Below, piece by piece: positions 29,327 to 42,465 of a DNA stretch of 64,000 nt; within the stretch, counting starts at the first letter, position 1, and every line of letters begins with the position of its first letter. Made by a program: the position numbers and the translations under genes. The DNA is from Stenopsyche tienmushanensis. Taxonomy: Eukaryota; Arthropoda; Insecta; Trichoptera; Stenopsychidae. The stretch covers positions 1,488,001-1,552,000 of the forward strand of contig WACJ01000522.1 of NCBI GenBank assembly GCA_008973525.1, given 5' to 3'. The notes under the pieces were generated by a model. It did no database searches. It was not told the origin of the DNA and saw only the letters and a program-made list of their open reading frames with translations.

Positions 29327-31888
29327 CAATGATGTAACGTAATCTCGCGGTAGAAATAAATGTTGAAGAGGAGTGTGTAGAAATAGTTTTAAAAAAATCT
29401 GTGTAATGTTATTAATATTGAATAAAATTCATTGAAAAATTAAAACCGACTTTGAAGAAAGTCGGTTTTCGTATAAGCCCTAACGGCATCCCTTGTACAA
29501 AGGGTGCCCTTTATGGAAATACATATTATTTTGGGGCAATTCGTTTCCATTAAGACTGATGCAAAATATTCATATCTTCGAGGAAGAGTGGCTTTTCGTG
29601 TTCTAAATGAAGAAAGAAAAATTGCATAGGAAGAAATACACAGACAAAAGCCTAGGATCATCACGTGGATCTGAAATAATTTTGCCGTCGGCTTATTTCT
29701 CTGCAGGGCTTATTTCTTCTGCGAGCCTATCGTATATTACTTTTTGCGGTCACAAAAGAAAGGTTCGTATATCAAATTAATTTACGAGTGTAAATATACA
29801 ATATTTAACCCGCAGCTTGCGGTGAACAAACGCTCGTTCGTAGGTCCATCCAGTCACATAAATTCATAGAGAGTATGGCGTGCCAGGACTCAACATTTCG
29901 GATGCCGGATTGTAACTTATACTATATGTATTATAAATATTTATAACAGGCATATTTCAACGACTTTATGTCCGAATGCCTATTCTTCTTTTATCATCCA
30001 AAGCGTATTATATTTAACCGCCAGTCCATTTCCTTGATTCAATTACAAAGACTTTTTGGTGGCCCTAAAGATATATTGGCAAATATAAATTAAGTCATCA
30101 TAAATATATCAAGTTTTGGTCTGTTTTTAAATGGAATAACTTGTATCCCAAAAGTCATGAAATATATTTTTTGCCACATTTCTACTAATCATAGCATGTT
30201 TAAATCATTTGGGCAAGGTGGAGGAGACCCCTTACTTTAGAGTGCACTACATTTTAATATGCTTCAAGGATTAATATAGAACCATGATATCGAACCATTA
30301 TCAACAAATCTTTTTAAACAAAAAAATATTTCATAACTTTTGGGACACACCCTGTATGTTATAGTACATAAAGATACGCAGCACGCTGGAACTACTCTAT
30401 TGCTTCTCAGACAATGGTACGAATTCCAATGTTAAAGCTTGGAGGAGAAAGGAGTCCAAGAGTTGTAGAATTCTGACGGAAAAATTAAGAGCATAGTCGT
30501 TTGTTCTATATTCATCCAACTATATTAAAAATGTCAGTATAAAAAGCGACTTATCCACACAGCTTTACATCTCCAACAAAAACATACGTTACAATAGCTC
30601 GCCCTTGTTATATACGTTTGCCGAAATTATGCTCAATGTATTGTTTTCTAGCCATTGTGATCGATTCCAAAGATAAGTTCAGCCTCGAGTTGTTCAACGT
30701 GCGGGATTATTCGAGACAATCGTTTCGACTCTCCCTAGGAAAATATTTAAATGTCAATAGCACGCAAATACGAGCCTGAAAAGCGTGGCAGTTAATTTTC
30801 ACCTAAGTTGCAAACAACATTTAGAAAATTAGCCACAGAACGCATTGTTGAGCTTTCATAAGCAGCCGCGATAATACTGTATACAAAAGCCATGAAGTTA
30901 TTTGCTCTAAATAATTGCTTATGAAGTTAACCGCGTTACACGATACTAAATGGAAAATTATTGGCCGCGTTGCTAAACATGCGATACTTCAAAACTTGGC
31001 TTTGTATTTGCCTCATTAAAATATGCTGTTAAGTTGTAATAATGTGATTTTTCTTCGAATTTCAAATGATGTGTGCCAATTTGTTTTAGTAGAACGTAAT
31101 ACAATTTTAGCCATGGACATCACTATTGAACAACGGACAAGAGATTCATCGTTTTCAAGCAAAATTTTAAACCAACAAATAAAACATCCCTTATATTGTT
31201 TATACATATGTGCATATTATGAATTATCATTTATCCCAACACAATACAATAATATTAATCATTATCCTTTCACTGTCCAGATACTTGTATTTTGTTGTAT
31301 TTTAAGTAATAAAAAATTAGCTTACTTTTTTGTGTGAGTTCAAATTGTGAAAGCAGGTGGAAATATCAACATTTGGAGAATATTCAGAGGTAGTGATTGA
31401 ATTTCAATAAATCTATAGGACATTTAACAAAGCTTTCGAATCAAAAAAAAATCAATTTTTAAAAAATAGATTAATTCGGCATTTTGTGAACAGTCCCCCG
31501 CCTTTTATATTTTTAATTACGCGCCACGTAGTCTACAGCTAGTATGCGTGGCTATCATCAAAAGCGCCCGGATGCTATTATGTTTTGTATCGGAATCCGC
31601 GTCGCAACCTGACAGCTGTCAGTCCTCTGGTAACAATTATTTTTTTAGTTCACGCTATACATTTTATTTATATCTATAAAAAAATATTTTGTTATAATAA
31701 ACGAATATTCCACATACTTAATTATATTTTGTGCTACGCTCTAATAAAATCCAATTAAACAGTCCCCTGACAACAAATCCCAGCACCATAACAAGCCAAA
31801 TATGGAAAATAGGTGATTTGTGATTAGCTTTATCTATCCCTTACAAGAGTAGATACCCTGAGTATATGGTCAACCCGCAGTGAAATGT
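29327..31888. other. Unassigned; no gene seen in 2.5 kb
   Basis: 29450-29910 is less AT-rich. At 30325-30352 AACTTTTGGGACACACCCTG resembles the terminal repeat of small insect DNA transposons; TATCCCAAAAGTCATGAAAT at 30147 may be its inner counterpart, but a second end is not found. 31490-31640 is balanced. No coding motif recognised. Confidence 0.4.
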
Positions 31889-32060
31889 TATGGTAGAGGA
31901 CGTCTAGATGCTACGTTGCTTCCATGTTCGTATAGTTCATAGAAAATACCGCAAAAAGCTCTAAAAGAGGACGGAGTGGTGCCACAAAGTTTGTATGTCC
32001 AATCGGTCCGCTTTTCGGACCGCTGATATGACGAATGAGCGCTTCGCGATCTGATCAGAT
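31889..32060 (+). repeat. Family F copy 2
   Basis: GTGCCACAAAGTTTGTATG, CCAATCGGTCCG-CTTTT-CGGACC (stem 32005-32010 with 32016-32021), CTGATATGACGAATGAGCGC and CGCGATCTGATCAGATC. It matches copies 1, 3 and 4. Confidence 0.55.
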
Positions 32061-32261
32061 CTGAACAATTACAAACTCTTACTATGAAACAAAGTTGTTC
32101 GAATAAAAATAAAAATCATGTCATCAAGTCCAGTTGCGCCCGTGGTGGGCGCCTGCTTTGCCACGCCCTTGTTACGACCCTGCTTTTAAGTCTAGTGGCA
32201 TGATCCCTGTAAATACATGGATGCTGTCTGTAGCAGTTGTTTTGTATGCTCCAGTGATTCT

Positions 32262-32478
32262 TAGTAGTGGATGGATGGGCGTCGAATATAAAAACTCCCC
32301 TCTCTAGATGACTCTTTATTCGCGCGATAGAGAGAGATCAGGCTGCGGGAAGGACGCTCTCCCGCAGCCAAGGCCAATTTTAAAGCGAGACGGATGATGT
32401 CGCTATTAATCTGACAAATTAAATCTGCTTAGATTAACAGCGCCATTGCATGGGGAAGATAATTCGTCTACGCTAAAG
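32262..32478 (-). repeat. Family A copy 4 (short subtype)
   Basis: The plus strand shows GTGGATGGATGGGCGTCGAA, AGAGATCAGGCTGCGGGAAG, TCTCCCGCAGCCAAGGCCAA, then TTAATCTGACAAATTAAATC and GATTAACAGCGCCATTGCAT. It lacks the middle part (GACGCGCAGGAGG and AACAGCGCCATCTCTTGTGG) of copy 1. Confidence 0.65.
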
Positions 32479-32559
32479 CGGTTTTTCTTTTTCTTATTGT
32501 CTTTTTTGGGTGTCACGTGTTCTGATTTTTTAGAGTAACTTCCTTAAGTCAATTGTGTC

Positions 32560-32963
32560 TTGTTTTACTTTTGTACTTGTCGTGGTTCCCGTGTAGTTTG
32601 ATCTGAATTTTCTTTAAATTTTTCCATTAGTATTCTCATTTAGTCCAAAATTTAAGGTGGAAAATCTTCTTTAAGATGCTTATTTTCGTCGTATTTTCCC
32701 CATTCTTCTAAACATATCCAAATCTATCCCAGTAAAATCAGCATTTATCACATTTTTTATTGTTTATAGAATTTTATCCTCTAATTCAGATCACTCTGTT
32801 CTTCTTTTGCTCCAAAGAATATAATATTTAGTTTCCTAATGTGTTTTTCAATGCAAGATATCCTTTTTCCTTGTTCTGCGCTGGTTTCCTTAGACGAAGA
32901 AGATGGCGAAATCCGTCTCACATTTCTACAGTTCATTAAATTCAAAAATTCAGATTTGATCAA
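32560..32963 (-). pseudogene. LINE ORF remnant (non-LTR retrotransposon)
   Basis: The minus strand reads RISCIEKHIRKLNIIFFGAK, EEQSDL, a stop, then in shifted frames ELEDKIL, TIKNVINADFTGIDLDMFRR and MGKIRRK. The order (KRNIIIFGLEE ... LED-ILDIINN-L--D----DID--RRMGK) is that seen in the first part of insect non-LTR retrotransposon proteins before the endonuclease domain. No endonuclease or reverse transcriptase residues are visible nearby. Confidence 0.5.
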
Positions 32964-35453
32964 GGCTCAAAAAGGTCAAGATCAAGGCAAATAATAAAAA
33001 AACTCCCTTATCCAAATTAAAAAGGAATAGCTCAGTTAAACTACAAAGTTTATGGAGATGAATTTTAAAAAAAATAATTTTGCTAATAAAACCGTATTTT
33101 CATTTTCATTTGAATACACAGTCCCCTGGCATTATATTATACGAGAAGCTCTCCCATTTGAGATCGTTTGACGTCGACAAATTTATATATGCGCATAGAC
33201 ATTCCCGATATGTGCAATATCTTAGGTGCAACTAGCTGTCAAAATATAGGACAGGTTCCGCCGTATTCCAATTTAAAGCGCGTCTGGCAAAGATATAGTA
33301 CATGATTGCCCCGATATTGACAATGTCAGCAGAGACTCAAAGCCTTCGTTTCGAGTTCTCTTGTGACCCAGATCTCGTTACGTCCTCCACAGGTCGCCAA
33401 GATCTATTATTAAAATAAGCCGTCTGAATATAGTGAGTCCGTGGTGCGGCTGTGTGGCTGCACTCGCAGTTCAAATAAATATTAAATATATAATATTTCA
33501 AACTTTGTTCCATGAACAAAGTTCGATAATTAATCGGGGAATTTTGATAATTAACGGATCATTGTCCGGTTCGCATGCATCCTGCTTAATGATGTAATTA
33601 ACGAGTTTCGATACACAATCGACCCTTTGCAACCATTAGCGAAACGAGGCTTTTTGTTCAGTTTGGCGCAATTCGCAACTCCAGACGCAATTAACGTCCA
33701 AACTATTTGTCGCATACCTTTTTTTTTCGTCAAAGGTCCTTTTAAAAATACTTCAACATTAGGCCATAAAATATTGACGCAAACGGTGTGCCGCAAGCGT
33801 GGGAGCGGATGAGTTAATCAAATTATATTTACGGCACACAGGGGACCTGTCTTTTTAAAAAATGTAAATTTTCATCAATTAAGCCTTAAATTATATATTC
33901 TTAAGAAGGGCTTAATATTTTAAATGCTCGTTTTAAGGCTTAAATCTAAATATAATTAAAAACGGAGCAACCCCCCCGAAAGACAAAACGTTTGTTTGGA
34001 GATTGTTTTTTAGCGTAAATAGAAAATGGAAGCGGGAGTGGCAAATTGATAGACAGAAAATAGGGTATATTGCAGTGAATTTGACCGTCGGGTCCCGGGT
34101 GACCCCGGTTGAAAAAATCCCCAAGTCCCTGTACAGTCGTATCGCCTGAATACATAAAGCAGTCGCTGCTTCTAGATTATACCGCAAATTCCATATAAAG
34201 ACTTATTTTCTATAGCATTCAATTTGCTTTCGTTTTCTATCTTCCACGCTGAAGGCTCAGAGCTATATATAAACCCACCGATGTAAATCCTTTCACAGAC
34301 AGCCATTGTCAGGTGTACACTTCCATCGTAAATACCTTCATTTTTTTCTCACTCTCGCGTTTGTATATTACCACTCCATGTCTCCGTATACAAAACCTAT
34401 TGCTGATTCCTTTTCAGCAAATAAATACAGCAATATATTTACCATTTTCGAATCATTAAGCTCTCAAAATCTTTAAAATCGAAGGTTTTTTACTTATTTT
34501 CATATGAAATGTCCGAAATATCCCGCTCGCTCGTACGCTGTAGAATATTCAAAACTACACGTGGATTTGTTCTGAGGGTATAAATAGTTAAACAAACATG
34601 TTTGATTTAACTTCTATTCAGTGCAAGAAGAGGTTACAGCCACGAGAATACAAGCGAGTCTGCGAGAAGAATACCTCTTCCCGCAGCCAAGGCTATATCT
34701 TCGATTCCTTGTTTTTTACAGTACGTCCTCCTTTGATAAAACGCGAGAAAAAATCCGGCGAGTTGAATATGTTATGCTATCTTTTTTACTTTACACATTC
34801 AAAATCTTTTACAGAGTCAACGCAGACTCGAATCCTAAAGAAGCGTGAATTCAAAATGTAAATTTGGGCACGGTTTTCTTACATAAGCTGCAAATAAAGT
34901 ATTTCAAGCTGCGTTAAAGAAATGAAACTACCAACACTATAAGCCTGCTCTATAAATATGTGGCAAGAAGTGAAAAGGATAATATTATATTCAAAGGATA
35001 ATATTACGACCCCGGTTTATAAAAAAATATAAGCGTGAGTCGCAAAAAGTCGCGAAATAGAAAGATTTTTTTATAAAATAAAAAATGGCATTAAAAATAC
35101 AAACTAACGGTCGCATTTTATGGAAAAGAAATATTGTCGCTTTAACTAATTGTTTTTATTTATGAAAATAGATGCTATCAATCTGCGGGAAGGACGTCTT
35201 CCCGCAGCCAAGGCTATCCATTTTATTGTACAACTGTGAAGACCTTTAATTATAATTGATTGAACTACGAAATAGTATTATAATGCTTAAAGAAGCGGTT
35301 CAAATCCAATTATTTCGGAAAAAGAACAAGGTCAAATGCTTAGGAATATATTTGGAGCTATTCAAATATATGAATTTAATAACTGCGTTAATATAACATT
35401 AGAATTACTCGTGTTAATAACTTCGAGCGACAGAGTCTAATTGAACTGCGCGA
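32964..35453. other. Unassigned; two tiny family A scraps
   Basis: 33330-33830 and 34250-34400 are less AT-rich. At 34680-34700 and 35195-35215 the segment TTCCCGCAGCCAAGGCTAT of family A occurs twice without its surroundings. An open plus frame at 34598-34861 spans the first of these. No host gene recognised. Confidence 0.4.
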
Positions 35454-35570
35454 CGACGTCTCCATCGAAAGAATTTACTGAGACTGAACAAAATGGCCGA
35501 CAAACACGCGGAACCAAACAAACTGACCGTTAGGATCCCTCCTATATACTGGATGTGCCAATTTTAAAAG
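35454..35570 (-). repeat. mariner leader fragment
   Basis: Inverted leader of the mariner type seen at 25.7, 42.5 and 51.1 kb: GAATTTACTGAGACTGAACA, AAATGGCCGACAAACACGCG and CTGACCGTTAGGATCC. No coding part remains. Confidence 0.6.
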
Positions 35571-37486
35571 AAACAAAAAATCCCTACCCCTAGGAGCCCT
35601 TATATTCTTTTTTCCTAGATAACCCTCGTACCTTAAATTATTTGGTTTTACTGCATCAAGTGCCTAGACAATTACAAAGCTTATATTATATTGTCTCCCT
35701 TCTGATTTGATAGCATTGAACGTTTACTAATAAGATTCGAAGCAACTCATAAAATTGAGATGCAGGGGTGGGAGCCTGCGAGGGTTGCATCCGAAAATTC
35801 TCGGCCGTTGTAAAAAGTCTCAAGCGTATAAAGTTATTAGGGTAACAAATAAACGTTCGCGTGTTACACACATATATTTGGACGTGAGAGAATGAAAACA
35901 TCCCCCCAAAGCACGAGCTGTTTTTCAACAGAGCGAAGTTTCATCCCCCACACGAAGGGATGCGTATACGAGTATCTTCGCCATTAAACTAACTTGTTTA
36001 TGTTTATCTTTACCTTCGCGGCATAATCCCGTATTTCACTCGCTGGGACACTGCGGTAAACAAATAGCCTATTCATTACGAAAGGGTTATTTATACATGT
36101 GTGGTATTGTTGACCGCCGCAAATAAAATCCTCACAAATTAAATGTCTGCAGTCCATGGAGACTTAACATGTTCTATAGGATGCTTTCAAAAAATCGATC
36201 TAAAAAGTGATAACATTACTCTGGGGGAGTCTACTCTTTCTTTTATAACCGCGAGTATTAATTGAAATTTTGAACATGAAAAAGATGTGCGCAAGATGGG
36301 TACTGTGTTTGCTTATGTTATCCTACAAGAATAGCTCATTTAAAATAAGAATTTAAGCTCCCATATAGGTTAATAATACAAAAATGTAAATATATATCAT
36401 GGAATTTCTTTTGTAAAAAAGTAAAGAATAAGGATAAATAATCTATAATACGCTACGGTTGTCGATAGATTATGAATTTGTTCGACGTGCTAATTAAAAA
36501 TGATCTTATTTGCATTCATTGAAATAGTAGCAGCTTCCATTCCTACCCTTATGATATTTTTAATTTAATGTGAGACTCTATCAAAGAAAGAATTCAAACT
36601 TTTTGCAGATAACACTCATCGCATTCATCTTTTATACATTCGAATTCATCTTATTAAATAATGTTTCGAATATTTTCTTTGATGTGACGTTTTCGGGAAA
36701 CTTTTCGGTGTATAATTTGTAAAGCATTGCCTTTGAAGTTACAATTGGCTCTAAGTAAAGCTCGGTGGAGGATTTTCAGCATTGGGGGAAGGTATTTTCT
36801 TTCGGAATCATTTATCGAATTAAAGGTATTTCTCTCACATACCTGCATTCCACGAAGATTACTTTTCCGTCCAATATTTAATTGTTCCATCACTTCATCC
36901 TAATTTGTATTAAGAAATATATAAAACCGACTGATAAATTCCGACAATGATGGATTAAAGGCAAAAAAATATATAAAAGACTCTGAAGACTGGATTTGTC
37001 CAAATTACGAGTATAAATAAAGTAAAATTTTGGAGTAAATTTGACTTAAATCATGATCTGAGCAAGTCCTTAAATAGTAATAATCACACGCTGTTCCTAA
37101 TTATCAGATAGTCACACTGACGATATATAAAGCTAATCGCATATAAAAGATAGATGGTAAAATATAAAATAATTTTAAATCGATATATAATAAAATTATA
37201 CTTATATATTAGGGGTATCGAAAAGTATTCACGTATCCGGATACAGAGATGGAAACGATATCTCTAATATATTATTTCCAACGCAAATAATTGCCGCAAG
37301 TAAATAAATCCACTTTGATCAACAGTATAACAATTATAACATTAGGAAGCTTTTGGTGAAAAAAAATACTATAAAATCATCAGGGACATTCTGAGAACAG
37401 GAATCAGATAATTTTCAAATGTATGATCAATAGTTCAGGGGAACTTTCATTGCATAATTAATTATTGCTAATTATTGAGGTGCTCG
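35571..37486. other. Unassigned
   Basis: 35760-36120 is less AT-rich, with a minus open frame at 35686-35928. 36600-36900 has another (36654-36893) without motif. 36900-37480 is very AT-rich. Nothing recognised. Confidence 0.4.
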
Positions 37487-37885
37487 TCAGGATGACCGCG
37501 CTAGCGCACGGGTCTGTTCTTCTATCGGGCCGTGATGCTGTTGGACGAATGAATGGGAATAGATTGGCGTCGAATAGAAAGACTCTCTTCTATAAATAGC
37601 TATTTATTGCATACGAGAGAAAGATATATCTGGCTGCAGGAAGGACGACCTCCCGCAGCCAAGGCCGATCAACGACTCTCCCGACTCCCGCCTCCTGCGC
37701 GTCACTACCCAACCGTCAACGGCGCACGTGCAAGAAGCGATTCATCGGTATGCAGGTGCAATATCTCCGCAGGGCCACAAGAGATGGCGCTGTTAAAATA
37801 ACACATTTCACCTAAAGAGTGATGGAAAATGTCGCTGTTAACAGCGCTACTACGCGAGGATAGTAAATCGCCCACGCTACAGTAC
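37487..37885 (-). repeat. Family A copy 5
   Basis: Minus-strand copy. The plus strand shows CGCACGGGTCTGTTCTTCTA, GGGCCGTGATGCTG, TCTGGCTGCAGGAAGGACG, TCCCGCAGCCAAGGC, CTCCCGACTCCCGCCTCCTG, GAGATGGCGCTGTTAAAATA and AAATCGCCCACGCTACAGTA. The outer terminus matches copy 1 (TACTGTAGCGTGGG inverted). Confidence 0.75.
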
Positions 37886-37924
37886 TATAATTCTCAGTAA
37901 AAAAAAATCAATGGCTTTCTGGGC

Positions 37925-38357
37925 ACCTATCTTGCAGACAACACCTTGTAGCCAAGTTTTTCTGACACAATATCTACAAAGAGACTTCGAAAAATGTCAG
38001 GAAATTCTTCGTGAAGGTCGTTAATCACACGGCGATCATTTTGTACATGTTCTTCGATTTTTTGCACAAATTCGTTAAAAATGACTGATAGTCTCCCACT
38101 CTTTGCCTTGGCCTTCTCTGAACAACCTAACCCACTTCTTGACATGTTGTCGACTCATCACATTACAACCATGAACTTCCATGAGCTTTCGATGGATATT
38201 CATGGTGGTATTGTTCTGTAAAGTCAATTAAACGGATGACAACGGATATCGAATGGACGGGAAGCGCGCGACGATCTCTCCATTGGAATAATTTACTATG
38301 CCTGAACAAAATGGCCGACAAACACGTGGAATCAAAAACACTGATCGTTAGAATTCT
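37925..38357 (-). pseudogene. mariner transposase, N-terminal part
   Basis: The minus strand starts with the leader (GATTCCACGTGTTTGTCGG, CCATTTTGTTCAGGCATAG), then NNTTMNIHRKLMEVHG, VMSRQHVKKWVRLFREG. After a frame loss it continues GRLSVIFNEFVQKIEEHVQN, DRRVINDLHEEFPDIFRSLF and DIVSEKLGYKVLSAR, then a stop and the end of similarity. This covers both DNA-binding helix-turn-helix domains; the catalytic domain is absent. One frameshift lies in the linker. Confidence 0.8.
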
Positions 38358-40214
38358 CCCCATTATTTTATAACATATTTTTCATACAAGTTTGCTTTGT
38401 GCAAAGAATAAGATTATCTATGAATAGAGGATTCCGCTAGCTGCCTTTGTCATACAATGAACTCTATCTATCTGATAATGATGTGAATTTTTTGCGACGT
38501 CATTCACACATAAATCAAAATCGCATTATCATTATCAAATACAAATTATATTATATACAATTTTCTTGAGAGCTAAATCTTTTTTGCTCTTGAATTGAAG
38601 ACGTGGATCTTATGGCGCAAAGTAACCTTCCACAAATTGGGAGCTTTGACAGAAATCTTCTTTGGTATTTTTAATTAAATAATTAAATTTACATTCGGTC
38701 TTCTGTTTTCGTTTCACATCTTCCTTTGAGCATTAAATTAGAACATCGTTTTTTTTTTGTACAATTAAACGAAGACATTTTCTGCGTTAAAACGTTTGAT
38801 TCGCTCCAACGAAAGCGATATATTCGTAGGCATTTTCCATAGCCAAGACAAAAAAAAACATTTTAGGAAATCCGTGCGGCCATTTGGAATTGGGCTGTTT
38901 ACTTCCATCCCCTGTACGGCATTAATCCTGAACTATGTTATTTACTGTAATATGACAGTAAAATATGGCGGAAAACTAGCGCAATGGCTTTCTTTCCATT
39001 TTCACTAACTTCACATATGAGCCCACATTCCTCGATGATTGTTTTCATATATTTTTCCATTCGTTTATTAAATCGGTCATTTTGAAAGCGCCCCCAAGAT
39101 TAATTACGGTATAAATAAAAATAACCACGTTACAACAAGGCTTATCGACTTCTTTGTGCGATTATATGAATTTGATTAGCAAACAATGAAATACGGCATT
39201 TTTTGTAATGTGGATACATGTCGTCAATTCTGTGAATTTGACAATAATTTGTGTAAACTTCAATTGCCAGTTTGACCCAATATATTTGTAACTTAAAGAC
39301 AATCGATCGAAACCAGGGCTTTGAACCGGAACGAAGCTGAAAACCGATAAAAACCGTTATTTTTACAGGGACGAAGAAGAAAAATTGAAAATGCAAAAAA
39401 ATCCTACGAACTTATTGAGTGATGTCTTAACCGTAAAAATAGCATGTAAACTTATTGGCCTGTAAAAATACAAAAGTCACACGGGATTACATTTGTTCAT
39501 TATCTCCAAAATCTTGAGCCGGGTTGACAATTGATTTTTGTTTCATTGTTTCCGCAGGAATTGTAAAAATAATTCATCATAACGCGCATGCGCCGATGGC
39601 ACTATCTGAGCTACGAAATCTCTTTCTCGATGGGAATAAATTATTTGATGATTTCTGAAATACATTTTTTCGCCCTTGCGATGATATCTGCTCTTCAACG
39701 CGATAAGGTTTGTGTGCCAACATTTTAATTTTATACACAGGCTGATGAACAAACAGCATTAACAGTTAGGTAATCTCGCGCTTTCTCCCCTTGCAAAATC
39801 ACCATAAGCGAGCCCTTCTTGGCAACATTAAAACAAATTTCACCCATCTATTTGATGCCACTTTTATTAAGCTGATGTATACAATAGTATAATTCAAAAT
39901 AAGGTGAGACTTGAAAAAAAACATATTTGAATTTAAATTAAAATCAACTGCGCTTATTGTATTGTATATTTTATTTTTGTTGATATAAATTTATTAAGAC
40001 TAGAAATTGGCTCAATTATAATTAAAAAGATCTACGAGTAAAAAATTGCTATTTTTTAAATACCCGTTGTGAGTCACGTGATCGGAACGCGGCAAAATGG
40101 TGGCCTCTTCGTGCGCAGGCGCGTACATTTATAATGCAAATTAAAATGTGAAAACCCTAGTGAGCACAGTATTAGAAGCTGGCCTTGGCCATGCTTTAGG
40201 AAGAGGTTCGTCTT
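38358..40214. other. Unassigned; one hAT-like end
   Basis: 38600-39130 is rather balanced, with a plus frame at 38796-39008. At 39314 CAGGGCTTTGAACCGGAACG looks like a hAT terminal repeat, but no matching second end was found. 40060-40210 is less AT-rich. No gene recognised. Confidence 0.4.
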
Positions 40215-40297
40215 TAAAGTCTCGCAGATGGGTATCGCTTTGCGCAACAGAGGATGCTACTTATCGCCTTCTTTCTTCAGTGACGGGATCATTTATT
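40215..40297 (+). repeat. Family G copy 3 (short)
   Basis: GCTTTGCGCAACAGAGGATG, CTACTTATCGCCTTCTTTC and TTCAGTGACGGGATCA match copies 1 and 2. It is cut off at the start of the family C copy. Confidence 0.5.
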
Positions 40298-40928
40298 TGA
40301 AGGTGAAAGAATTTTATTTACTTAAGAAAAGATAAAAATACAATTCGAAAATAAATAAATAAAACACTCAAAATTTAAATATTTTTATAATTTAATGTGA
40401 TAAAATTCCTTTCTGCTGAGACACGAACTAAAACTCGCAAAATTCCCGATTTCCCGACAAATTATTTTTTTCCGTCGCTGCAGATAAATACTTATACACT
40501 ATAATACTTTGATGTGATTCGTAATTATATTACGGAGGAATACAAAAATTCTGAACCCCGTATCTATTATATTTCATATCGATATTCCCATTATTAGAGT
40601 CGAGGTGTAGTAAAGACATCACCGGTAGGGAAAGGCTAATACAACAATTTGAAAAACATATATGTACTGTATATATTTATACATAGATTACTGCCACTTG
40701 GCGTCGCCTAAGCTTGCCAATGAGTAGTTACGCCACTGTTTCCAAGCGTCCAGATTTCGGCGGGAATGTCTCGATTTAGTAGCCTTCATCGTGCTGGTTA
40801 GGTGTACGATTTCTGATAGATAAAAATTTCAATCTCGAATTTTTCGGGATTGCGTTTACTAGTCTTGGGATTTAAGAGCACCTAAAACTGTCCGGGATCC
40901 CAGGATCTAGGATCCTGGAATTGGATGC
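40298..40928 (-). mobile_element. Family C copy 4
   Basis: Shares ATTTATTTAC..AAGAAAAGATAAAAATAC, GCTGAGACACGAACTAAAAC, CCCGATTTCCCGACAAATTA, GGAATACAAAAATTCTGAAC, ATTTCGGCGGGAATGTCTCG and GATCCCAGGATC with 27040-28012, but lacks the dimerisation-domain coding segment. The outer terminus at the right is worn (GGAATTGGAT). Confidence 0.7.
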
Positions 40929-40943
40929 ATGCATTAAACCAAG

Positions 40944-41012
40944 TGGTGAGTGAGAGTCGCCTCTCGAGTTGCGGCATAAAATCGTATGGTGATTGAGAGT
41001 CACCTCTCGAGT
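40944..41012 (+). repeat. Direct repeat, two units
   Basis: TGGTGAGTGAGAGTCGCCTC (40944) and TGGTGATTGAGAGTCACCTC (40987), each followed by TCGAGT: 26 bp with two mismatches and a period of 43 bp. Each unit contains a small dyad, GAGAGTC with CCTCTC. Confidence 0.6.
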
Positions 41013-42465
41013 GTAAAGGATTAATTACTTTAATTAAATCAGAATTTTTTCAATCGATAATCAAATACATATGATTATTTAGGAGCTACATTAACATTAT
41101 AAAGTAGCAATATATCTAAATAAACCCACATAGATTAGTAAGGGCCTCATTGAAGTGTCACTAAAAAAATGTTTATTCCTTACATAAAAGGTACCCTCGT
41201 AAAGTAAAAGATACATTTAATTAGATTGTCAGGCAAAAAAGACTGACAATTAAGAATACCTTTAATTCCTTAAATGACGCAATTAATTAAGCCTTGAGTT
41301 GTTTTGAGTAAAAAAAGGAGAAAAGCGGAAAGGAAGACAAACGAATAATCGAATTAGACGGGACTTATTCAATATGTCAAGACGGACCCTTGGGTGATCG
41401 TTCTTTTTGCCCATCGTTGCCATAAAACCTAATTCGCACATTATCTCAATTTTTTTTTTTAAAAAAAACCCTTTAGTCAGAAAACGAACGCGTAATGAAA
41501 TTATTAAAATAAAAATCGCTCGCCAATGCAAGGAAGCAGGATGAAAATTTGATCGATGATGACTTGTCAAAAATGGCTGGCGACGTCTTTCATTGTGCTC
41601 TCAAAATGGGCAATTTGTCGCCTCCGCCGGAATTAATCCACTGATCTATGTAAATATTCTCTTTTATATGTAAACGATTAAATAAACGTTTGGCGGACAT
41701 TTATTGCAGGGGGTTGCTTTTTATGCGAAAGACGTGGATCGTAATTATGTTGACAAAAACGGACGCTCCACACAAGAGCCGATCGGATTTTATTCTCATT
41801 TAATTTTACTCGATTTTTTTGCACAGCGCTAAAGACCTATTTTACATGGCTGAAAGCCGGGAATAAAAAATAATGAGAATTTTTCAGCATGGCCGGGTAC
41901 GCGTGTAATATAAACAGCTTCGAGGAAATTAGTTGAGGACCTCATTTGATTCAATAAAAACGCAGATGCTGCGAAGCTGCTACATCGATCTTCTTACGGG
42001 ATAAAAGCATATTTAATTTATTGCCATGGATGAATTTTCTCTGAAAACATTTGCAGATTTCAAAAATAAAATATTTACGATGTCGGGCGTGGGGATTCAT
42101 TAAAAAACGAATCGTCCTGGAGAAAATTCTTATTCCCACGGGCTGCATATTGCGACGATGGTGGTGGAAGCCGTCAGTACCATCGGCTGGCGTACTAGTA
42201 CAACATCCAATTTATGGCAACGGCTGCGGCTTGGTCTTGCTGCGTTTAGGCATTCGGTTCAAAAGGGTAAACTTCGAGAATAGGATTACATTTTGACCTA
42301 ACCAATAAAATGAAGTGTCATTTTCAAACTGAGGATGTTGCCAGGCAGTTAAGAATAAATTCACAAAGTAAGCCTGCCTTCATCGAGCACAAAAGCATGA
42401 GGTAATATGTAAATAATGCCATGGAAATTACAAAATGTTTATTTATTCATAATTAGACATAGATT
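41013..42465. other. Unassigned; small perfect hairpin and balanced block
   Basis: ATTGTCAG (41225-41232) pairs with CTGACAAT (41243-41250) across a 10-nt A-rich loop. 41280-42300 is less AT-rich, with open frames on both strands (41283-41570 minus, 41951-42148 minus, 42051-42296 plus) but no recognised protein. Confidence 0.4.

Noticed and set aside
31490..33840. Recurrent CAGTCCCC(T/C)G motifs at 31490, 31762 and 33119 and CAGGGGAC at 33839 as transposon ends
   Set aside because: The inverse match is short and imperfect, the distances differ, and no target duplication or internal similarity is visible.
35290..35315. GGTTCAAATCC, resembling a tRNA B box
   Set aside because: The flanking bases do not form a T-arm stem, and no A box or cloverleaf is present upstream.
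41225..41250. Perfect 8-bp hairpin as a terminator or microRNA precursor
   Set aside because: The stem is too short for a microRNA precursor, and intrinsic terminators do not apply to insect nuclear DNA.
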